NCBI GenBank assembly: GCA_016934315.1
Contig: JAFGSY010000033.1
Location: 1 to 49,028, forward strand
Direction: 5' to 3'
DNA: 49,028 nt
Source: Candidatus Anaeroferrophillus wilburensis
GTDB taxonomy: Bacteria > Desulfobacterota > Anaeroferrophillalia > Anaeroferrophillales > Anaeroferrophillaceae
Shown: in pieces, positions 42,759 through 49,028 of the stretch
How positions within the stretch are numbered: position 1 is the stretch's first letter
How the letters are laid out: each line of letters begins with the position of its first letter
Position numbers and translations under genes: made by a program
Notes under the pieces: generated by a model
Database searches by the model: none
What the model was told of the DNA's origin: nothing
The model's input: only the letters and a program-made list of their open reading frames with translations

Positions 42759-45410
42759 CTAGGCCAGGCTTTTGGCCGCAATTTCATAGACATCCCGGGA
42801 AAGACCGTCAGCAGCTGCAATCCTCTCCAGCTGGCCGCACATCAATTCCTGCCGGGCCTCGTCGTAGCGGCGCCACCGGGTCATGGCGGTCAGCAGGCGG
42901 GCGGCAATCTGGGGGTTGCTGCCGTTGAGCATCAACACCTGATCGGCGAGAAAACCATAGCCGGCGCCACCGGCTTCGTGGAAGGACGCCGGGTTGCCAT
43001 GACAGAAAGTGCCGATCAGCGCCCGCACCCGGTTGGGGTTCTGCCAAGTAAAAGCGGGATGCTCCAGCAGCTGTTCAACAGTAGTCAGGGTATCGGGCCG
43101 ACCGGCGGCCGCCTGCACGGCAAACCATTTATCCAGCACCAGAGGCTCCGCCGACCATTGACGGTAAAAAGCATCAAGGGTCGCCTGCCGCTGGGGATGG
43201 TCGCTGTTGGCCAGCCCGTTGAGGGCTGCCAGCACATCGGTCATATTGGCCCCTAGGTGAAACTGCCGCAGCCCCAGATCTTGGCTTGTGGGATCGGCCA
43301 GCTTCATCAGGTAGCCGAGGCAGACATTTTTCAGGCTGCGTCGGCCGATGGCCTCCGGTTCCGGGCTGTAGGGGCCCGGGTCGGTGTTGTGCTCATACAC
43401 TACCAGCAGATCATCGCGCAGCACCGTTGCTAAGGAATGGGCCATGAACTCCCGCACCTCATGGATGGCCAGCGGATCGATAACCTCAAGTTGCTCGCCC
43501 ACATACGTTTCGGTGGGGAGCGTCAAAGCCAGGGCCCGCAGGGCCGGATCAATCTCGCGCTGCACCAGCACCTGCCGCAGCGCTTCGCTGAACACCGAAG
43601 GGATGCTCAACTGATGACCGGCACGGCGCTCGGCCAGCAGGCCCAGCATGATGCGAACCGCCAGCTGCTGGCCCGCCTCCCAGCGGTTGAAATCATCACC
43701 GTCATGGGCCAGAAGAAAGGCCAGATTCTCATCGGCATAGTCGATCTTCAGGATGACCGGCGCCGAAAACCCCCGCAGGCAGGAGAGAACCGGCAGCTCG
43801 GCCACGCCCATAAACTGGAAGGTTTCTTCCGCCTCCCGCAGCTCCAGAACCCGGGAACCGCCGGCCGGCATCGCTTCCCCGGCCAGCTGCAGGGAAATTT
43901 CTCGTCCTTCGGCATCCAGCAAACCAACAACCACCGGCAGATGAAAAGGCAGTTTCTGCTCCTGACCAGGGGTGGAAGGACAGGACTGCCGCAGGGTCAA
44001 AGTAAAGGTTTGCTGCCGGGGGTCATGGCATGTTTCCACGGCCAGCAGCGGCGTCCCCGCCTGGCTATACCAACGGCAGAATTGGGAAAAATCCCGGCCG
44101 CTCACCTCCGCCATGGCCTCGATAAAGTCTTCGATGGTTGCCGCCTGGCCGTCATGCCGTTCCAAGTAGAGGTTCAGTCCCCGGCGAAAAGCGCCGGCAC
44201 CGATCAGGGTCTGCAGCATGCGGATCACTTCAGCCCCTTTGTTGTAGACGGTGGTGGTATAAAAATTGTTGATCTCCACATAGGAATCGGGACGCACCGG
44301 ATGAGCCAGGGGGCCGCGATCCTCGGGAAACTGGCTGCTGCGCAGCAGCCGCACATCCTCGATCCTTTTGACCGCCCGCCCCATCGTGGCAGCCGAGAAC
44401 TCCTGGTCGCGAAAAACGGTCAGCCCCTCCTTGAGACTCAGCTGAAACCAGTCGCGGCAGGTGACCCGGTTGCCAGTCCAGTTGTGAAAATACTCATGGG
44501 CAATGACCCCCTCCACTCCCTGGAAATCTGCGTCAGTGGCGGTATCCGGCCGGGCGAGAACATAGCGGGAATTGAAAATATTCAACCCTTTGTTCTCCAT
44601 CGCCCCCATGTTGAAATCATCGACGGCGACGATCATGTAGCAGTCGAGATCATATTCGAGGCCATAGGTTTCCTCGTCCCAGCGCATGGCTTTTTTGAGG
44701 GCACTCATGGCATGGTCGCACTTGTCGCGGTTCTGTTGCTCCACATAGATATGGAGGGCAACCTGACGGCCGGAAGCGGTGGTAAAACGGTCGGCGATCT
44801 GCACCAGATTGCCAGCCACCAGGGCGAAGAGATAGCACGGCTTGGGAAATGGGTCCTCCCAGGTTGCCTCGTGCCGGTCATTGGGCCGGTTGTCCTGCGC
44901 TACCAGATTACCGTTGGCCAGCAGCACCGGATAGCGCTGCCGGTCGGCAATAATGGTAGTCCGGTAGCGAGCCAGAACGTCGGGCCGGTCAAGGAAGTAG
45001 GTGATTTTGCGAAATCCCTGGGCTTCGCACTGGGTGCAGAAATTGCCGCTGGAAAGGTAGAGGCCCTCCAACGCCGTATTGGCCTTGGGATTGATCTCGG
45101 TAATAATCTCCAACCGGAAGGCCGCAGGCACCTCAGTGATGGTCAGCGATTCACCATCCACCTGGTAGTCTGTTTCAAACAACTGGCGGCCATCCAGTGA
45201 AAGGGAGCGCAGAATCAACTGGCGGCCGGCCAGCACCAACGGTTTGGTGGCCGGCGAACCAACGGTGTGATTGCGGCGGATTGCCAGCCGGGAGGTGACC
45301 ACGGTCCTCTCCTCATTGAGGTCAAAAAGCAGCTCCACCTGGTCGATAAGGAAGGGCGGCGGCTGGTAGTCATGGCGATGGATGGTTTTCGGCTCGTTGC
45401 TGTTCATCAT
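42759..45410 (-). CDS. pepN: Aminopeptidase N (M1 family)
   Basis: A zinc aminopeptidase of 883 residues, the usual length for E. coli-type PepN. The exopeptidase motif GAMEN (in FNMGAMENKG, near 270) and the zinc site HEYFHNWTGNRVTCRDWFQLSLKEG (HExxH at about 304-308, second Glu 19 residues on; motif quoted in part) are intact. It trims N-terminal residues from peptides in the cytoplasm; there is no signal peptide. The start has two ATGs in a row, and ribosome binding is weak (AGGA about 12 bases upstream). Confidence 0.95.
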   Translation of the reverse strand: MMNSNEPKTIHRHDYQPPPFLIDQVELLFDLNEERTVVTSRLAIRRNHTVGSPATKPLVLAGRQLILRSLSLDGRQLFETDYQVDGESLTITEVPAAFRLEIITEINPKANTALEGLYLSSGNFCTQCEAQGFRKITYFLDRPDVLARYRTTIIADRQRYPVLLANGNLVAQDNRPNDRHEATWEDPFPKPCYLFALVAGNLVQIADRFTTASGRQVALHIYVEQQNRDKCDHAMSALKKAMRWDEETYGLEYDLDCYMIVAVDDFNMGAMENKGLNIFNSRYVLARPDTATDADFQGVEGVIAHEYFHNWTGNRVTCRDWFQLSLKEGLTVFRDQEFSAATMGRAVKRIEDVRLLRSSQFPEDRGPLAHPVRPDSYVEINNFYTTTVYNKGAEVIRMLQTLIGAGAFRRGLNLYLERHDGQAATIEDFIEAMAEVSGRDFSQFCRWYSQAGTPLLAVETCHDPRQQTFTLTLRQSCPSTPGQEQKLPFHLPVVVGLLDAEGREISLQLAGEAMPAGGSRVLELREAEETFQFMGVAELPVLSCLRGFSAPVILKIDYADENLAFLLAHDGDDFNRWEAGQQLAVRIMLGLLAERRAGHQLSIPSVFSEALRQVLVQREIDPALRALALTLPTETYVGEQLEVIDPLAIHEVREFMAHSLATVLRDDLLVVYEHNTDPGPYSPEPEAIGRRSLKNVCLGYLMKLADPTSQDLGLRQFHLGANMTDVLAALNGLANSDHPQRQATLDAFYRQWSAEPLVLDKWFAVQAAAGRPDTLTTVEQLLEHPAFTWQNPNRVRALIGTFCHGNPASFHEAGGAGYGFLADQVLMLNGSNPQIAARLLTAMTRWRRYDEARQELMCGQLERIAAADGLSRDVYEIAAKSLA

Positions 45411-45446
45411 TGGCTTGTACGTCCTGGATGTTTGTGTGGTTACGGA

Positions 45447-46595
45447 TTATGGCGTCGACTCGGGCGCGGCGGTACGGATCATCTGACTGGCCAGCAGGGA
45501 TACCAGGCTCATGAGAGCCCCGGCGAGAAAAACCAGCCGATAGTCGATCATCCAGATCAAGCCGCCGACCGCCGGCAGGACCACGGCGGAGATATGATTG
45601 ATGGTAAAGCCGACGGCCATGGTCGGGGCGATATCCCTGGGGGCACCGATTTTCTGGAAATAGGTCCGGATAGCGATGGCAAAGTTGAAGAAAATATGAT
45701 CGAGGATATAAAGGACGGCAATGGCCATCCGGTTCTGCAGCAGGGCGTAGCCTATAAAAATCAGGATCAGGCTGCCATATTCCAGTGACAGGACTTTTCG
45801 TTCGCCAAAACGGACAATGGCTCTGCCGATCATCGGACTCAGATAAAAATTGATCAGGTTGTTGACCAGAAAGAGTACGGCCACTTCCCGCACCGAAAAG
45901 TGAAAATTATTCACCATCAGGAACACAGCAAAAGCGATGAAAATCTGCCGCCGGGCGCCAGCCATGAAGGTTAAAAAGTAGAAAAGCCAGTAGCGCTTCC
46001 TGAACACCATTTTCTTCCGCTGGGGTGGCAGGGTTTCATCCACCGGCTGCTGGAAAAACCCCCAGAGCGCCAGCAGGCCGATGAGACCGCCGATCAGCAG
46101 ATACAGCTGCCGGTAGCTGAAAAACGGCTGGCTGAAGTAGATAAAAATGCCGACGGCAATATTGGACGCTGCGGCACAGCGCCGCTGGCTGCCGAAAACC
46201 AGCGGAGATTTGTAGCGATCGAAATACTGCAGGGTCAGCGACTGGTTGGTCGTTTCATAATAGTGAAAACCGGAACTCATGATCAGGGTGGTAAAAACCA
46301 GTCCGCCATAAGTGGGCAGACAGCCGGTCGCCGCCACCCCCAGCCCCAGGCATAACACCGACAGGGCCGACAAATGGTGTTCCTTGATCAGGAGAATGAA
46401 ATACACCGTCAGCAGGGCCAGAAAACCGGGAATTTCCCTGACCGACTGGATGACACCCACCTGGGCTCCGTTGAGGCCGGCCACTTCAACGGCAAAATTG
46501 TTAAACAGCGTCCGCCACGCCTGCAGTCCAACGGTTGAAGCAATGGTCAGGACTATCAGATAGCGGTACATGGGATTAGCCGCAATGGTTTTCAT
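45447..46595 (-). CDS. Major facilitator superfamily transporter
   Basis: A 382-residue membrane protein with about twelve predicted helices in two halves joined by a basic loop near residue 195 (LPPQRKKMVFRKRYW). The first loop (ITQ-type region) is GAQVGVIQSVREIPGF. It looks like a proton-linked MFS carrier whose substrate cannot be told. It lies 36 bases upstream of pepN on the same strand, so peptide or amino-acid transport is an idea from context only. Confidence 0.82.
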   Translation of the reverse strand: MKTIAANPMYRYLIVLTIASTVGLQAWRTLFNNFAVEVAGLNGAQVGVIQSVREIPGFLALLTVYFILLIKEHHLSALSVLCLGLGVAATGCLPTYGGLVFTTLIMSSGFHYYETTNQSLTLQYFDRYKSPLVFGSQRRCAAASNIAVGIFIYFSQPFFSYRQLYLLIGGLIGLLALWGFFQQPVDETLPPQRKKMVFRKRYWLFYFLTFMAGARRQIFIAFAVFLMVNNFHFSVREVAVLFLVNNLINFYLSPMIGRAIVRFGERKVLSLEYGSLILIFIGYALLQNRMAIAVLYILDHIFFNFAIAIRTYFQKIGAPRDIAPTMAVGFTINHISAVVLPAVGGLIWMIDYRLVFLAGALMSLVSLLASQMIRTAAPESTP

Positions 46596-46681
46596 CAGGA
46601 TTCCATTTCCTTACCCAACGCTCTCACCCTCATGTTGATTGGCTGTAGCTGACTGAAATTACCATGGATGGACGTTGCCGC

Positions 46682-47512
46682 TCAGTCAGCCGGGCCCACT
46701 TCGACGAAATAGCCGGCGTACTTGCGCACATTCAGCACCCCGCCGGCAAAAATCAGATACTGACCCTTGATACCCAGCAGCAGATCACTGATATTCGGTT
46801 TCTTATCCAGATTATAGGTTCTAACCTTTTCCGGATAACGTTCCACCGGATAGATAATATCCACCGGCTGCCGGTCGGTCAGCAACGTGATTGCCGACCC
46901 TCCCAGTTGCTCCTGGAGGATTTTGATTTCACCGGCACACTGCTCATGCAGCCGCAGGGCCGCAGCCGGCAGATCAACCGGCTCCGGGTCACCCTGCAGC
47001 ATCCGCCGCCAATCAGTCCGGTCGCTCACCTGCTCCTTGAGCACCACCTCAACCAACCCCGACTGTAGTCTGCTCTTAACGCTATACATCGGCAATGCCT
47101 GGCGGGCCCCCTGGTCAATCCAGCGGGTCGGCACCTGGGAAAAGCGGGTGATCCCCACTTTGAGTCCGGAAGTGTTGGCCAGATAGACATAGTGGTCCTG
47201 CATACAGTGGGCCAGCCCCCATTCCGGTTCTCTGCAGGTACCGGCAGCATAATGGCAAAGCTCCGGTTTGACCTGGCAGGAATCACAGGCGGCCAGGCTT
47301 CGCACGCAGGGAAAACAGTAGCCTTGCTGAAATGTTTTTTTGATCTCCCGGCCGCAGGCAATACAGTTGATCCGGCCAGTATGGCGGATGGCAAGTTCCC
47401 GGCCGATATGCGGATTAAGTTCCACCATCGCCGCCCCCACCGGCAGTTGGTAAACCACCGGCCGCTCCAGGCGAGCCGACATTTTGCGCAAATTTCCGGC
47501 AACAACCGCCAT
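46682..47512 (-). CDS. DUF2797-domain protein
   Basis: A 276-residue protein of the DUF2797 family. An N-terminal strand-rich part is followed by a cysteine-rich zinc-binding block with CIAC, CFPC, CDSC and two further Cys near residues 70-120. A segment like GIY-YIG folds (HYVYLANTSGLKVGITR) comes next, then a C-terminal domain ending in KGQYLIFAGGVLNVRKYAGY. The function is unknown; the zinc block and GIY-like core suggest nucleic-acid binding. The ATG at 47512 is best, with GAGGG before it; other ATGs lie upstream at 47533 and 47584. Confidence 0.83.
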   Translation of the reverse strand: MAVVAGNLRKMSARLERPVVYQLPVGAAMVELNPHIGRELAIRHTGRINCIACGREIKKTFQQGYCFPCVRSLAACDSCQVKPELCHYAAGTCREPEWGLAHCMQDHYVYLANTSGLKVGITRFSQVPTRWIDQGARQALPMYSVKSRLQSGLVEVVLKEQVSDRTDWRRMLQGDPEPVDLPAAALRLHEQCAGEIKILQEQLGGSAITLLTDRQPVDIIYPVERYPEKVRTYNLDKKPNISDLLLGIKGQYLIFAGGVLNVRKYAGYFVEVGPAD

Positions 47513-47639
47513 CGCTCCCTCTCTTTCTATCATGATTCGCTGGACACCAGCGGCTACTTTCTGCCTTTTCCCTCTGAAAGTCAAGCATCCAAGTACATTA
47601 TGAATAAATTACGAAGAGCATTAGGAATTCATTTCCCAC

Positions 47640-47668
47640 TTGACAATCAACCTTGATCATCGTATGGA
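47640..47668 (+). promoter_or_regulatory. Candidate promoter of the acyl-CoA ligase gene
   Basis: TTGACA (47640-47645) and TATGGA (47663-47668) are separated by 17 bases, about 70 bases before the start codon. The rest of 47513-47740 holds the divergent promoter region without other recognised sites. Confidence 0.5.
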
Positions 47669-47740
47669 TTAAAACACTGTCTCAATTTCGTTGACTTTCG
47701 AAAAAGGCTCGCAATCCAGATATCTTTAAAGGAGGAAACC

Positions 47741-49028
47741 ATGCTCAATCTGGCCACCATCTTTGACTACAGTGTGCAGGAATATCCGGACAAAACTGCC
47801 GTTATCTTCGGTAAGCAGAAGCTTTCTTTCAGCCAGCTCAATGCATTCTGCAACAAGATTGCCAACGGCTTGATCAAAGCCGGCGTTGGCAGGGGTGACA
47901 AGGTCGCCCTCAGCTGCCCAAACCTGCCCTACTTCCCCATGGTCTACTATGCCATTCTTAAGACCGGTGCCGCCGTCGTCCCCCTGAACGTCCTGCTGAA
48001 AAGCCGGGAAATCGCCTACCATCTTGAAGACAGTGATGCCAAGGCCTTTTTCTGCTTCCAGGGATCGCCCGAACTTCCCATGGGCGAAGAAGGCTTCAAA
48101 GCCTTTCAGATCACCGACAGCTGTGAGCATTTCTGGCTGATGACCGCCGATCCGGCGGCACCCTCGCCGATTGCCGGCGCCGAAACCATGGGTATGATGA
48201 TGGGATCCCAGGGAGCTGAATTCGACACGGTGGCCACCGACCCTGACGACACGGCGGTAATCCTCTACACCTCCGGGACCACCGGCTTCCCCAAAGGGGC
48301 GGAGCTCTCCCATTCCAACGTAACCATGAACGCCCTTTGCTGCCGGGACATCCTGAAACTCAACCATGATGACACCCATGTTCTGGTGCTGCCCCTCTTC
48401 CATTCCTTCGGCCAGACGGTTCTCATGAACGGCGGCTTCACCATGGGCAACACCATGGTCCTCATCCCCCGCTTTACCCCCGAAGCGGTCTTCAGTGCCA
48501 TCCAACATGATAAAGCCACCGTTTTCGCCGGTGTACCCACCATGTACTGGGCCCTCCTCCATTATGATGACAAAGACAACCAGTTTGATTTCGACCAGAT
48601 CAGCAAGAACCTGCGGATCGGGGTTTCCGGCGGCGCCTCCCTGCCTCTGGAAATCCTCCAGGGAATTCAAAAGAAGTATGATATTCCCATCCTTGAAGGC
48701 TACGGTCTGTCAGAGTCGTCACCGGTGGCAACGTTCAACCAGATGCATAAACCCTGCAAACCCGGGTCGGTGGGCTTTCCGCTCTGGGGAGTTGAGGTCA
48801 AGGTATTCAACGAACAGAATCAGGAGGTGCCGGTTGGCGAGGTGGGAGAGATTGTCATTCGGGGCCACAACGTCATGAAGGGCTATTACAATAAACCGGA
48901 AGCCACCGAAGCCGCCTTTAAAGGAACTTCCTGGCTGCATACCGGCGACCTGGGAACCATGGATGAGGACGGCTTTTTTTACATTGTCGACCGGGTCAAG
49001 GATATGATTATCCGTGGCGGCTTCAATA
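47741..49028 (+). CDS. Long-chain fatty-acid-CoA ligase-like AMP-binding protein (3' end cut)
   Basis: The first 429 residues of an AMP-forming acyl-CoA ligase; the gene runs off the window. The P-loop YTSGTTGFPKGAELSH, the adenine-binding YGLSESSP, the ribose-binding HTGDLGTMDEDGFFYIVDR and the hinge MIIRGGFN are visible in order. It activates a fatty or other carboxylic acid to its CoA thioester. The ATG at 47741 has a strong AAAGGAGG site. The missing C-terminal ~90 residues should carry the catalytic lysine. It is divergent from the DUF2797 gene. Confidence 0.92.
   Translation, partial: MLNLATIFDYSVQEYPDKTAVIFGKQKLSFSQLNAFCNKIANGLIKAGVGRGDKVALSCPNLPYFPMVYYAILKTGAAVVPLNVLLKSREIAYHLEDSDAKAFFCFQGSPELPMGEEGFKAFQITDSCEHFWLMTADPAAPSPIAGAETMGMMMGSQGAEFDTVATDPDDTAVILYTSGTTGFPKGAELSHSNVTMNALCCRDILKLNHDDTHVLVLPLFHSFGQTVLMNGGFTMGNTMVLIPRFTPEAVFSAIQHDKATVFAGVPTMYWALLHYDDKDNQFDFDQISKNLRIGVSGGASLPLEILQGIQKKYDIPILEGYGLSESSPVATFNQMHKPCKPGSVGFPLWGVEVKVFNEQNQEVPVGEVGEIVIRGHNVMKGYYNKPEATEAAFKGTSWLHTGDLGTMDEDGFFYIVDRVKDMIIRGGFN

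Noticed and set aside
43437-45200. Open frame of 587 codons antisense to pepN (similar ones antisense to the RND pump at 32147-33754 and to the DUF4340/GldG-like genes at 19736-20965)
   Set aside because: Mirror frames of G+C-rich genes often stay open. The sense genes have intact family motifs and the antisense products do not.

Overview
The window is a 49 kb piece of a bacterial chromosome with about 55% G+C by eye. Gene content suggests an anaerobic, Gram-negative bacterium, probably of the Desulfobacterota (former Deltaproteobacteria). The pointers are an oxygen-sensitive class III ribonucleotide reductase, a B12-dependent radical SAM protein, an NDP-forming acyl-CoA-synthetase/GNAT fusion, a GldFG-type ABC exporter with a DUF4340 protein, an RND pump with an outer-membrane factor, and the partial 16S sequence. 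The assignment comes from gene content and general resemblance; no database was searched.

Layout. 1-760: 5' part of a 16S rRNA gene on the minus strand and its leader, with three candidate tandem promoters. 760-4010: nrdD, a small redoxin and nrdG (minus), headed by two NrdR-like boxes. 4168-12736: housekeeping and signalling genes (PAS-adenylate cyclase, GNAT, MTH1187-type protein with a nitrilase, rfbD, rarA-uvrC, nitroreductase). 13243-14300: tRNA-Leu(GAG) followed by a decayed integration site, with a 5' integrase fragment, a monooxygenase-fold gene and a near-direct repeat. 14500-16325: molbindin, two small exported proteins and ArfB. 16436-19731: an organoarsenical resistance operon (arsR, arsP, arsE-like redoxin, arsF, arsG). 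19781-23738: GldA/F/G-type ABC exporter and DUF4340 protein. 24018-30393: a zinc-ribbon protein, threonine ammonia-lyase, B12-radical SAM protein and a PatZ-like acetyltransferase. 30527-36920: RND efflux operon with its TetR regulator. 37329-42578: PaaK-like adenylate-forming enzyme, family 2 glycosyltransferase and a divergent cyanophycin-synthetase-like ligase. 42759-47512: aminopeptidase N, an MFS transporter and a DUF2797 protein. 47741-end: an acyl-CoA ligase cut by the window edge.

How the parts work together. The reductase, its redoxin and its activase form one transcription unit under probable NrdR control, which suggests a thioredoxin-reduced rather than formate-reduced class III enzyme. 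The ars operon has a cytoplasmic CxxC protein, a CcdA-like membrane protein with two Cys-Pro sites and an exported CxxC protein. It could be an electron relay across the membrane as well as an efflux system. The RND genes overlap by 4 bp or lie within 10 bp of one another and are probably regulated by their own TetR.

The least ordinary items are the cyanophycin-synthetase-like ligase with altered Mur-ligase motifs beside a PaaK-like enzyme and a glycosyltransferase, the acetyltransferase whose ATP-grasp part is largely deleted, the collapsed island at tRNA-Leu, and a 47-residue exported protein with an atypical GTG start. No CRISPR array, complete insertion sequence or prophage was seen.
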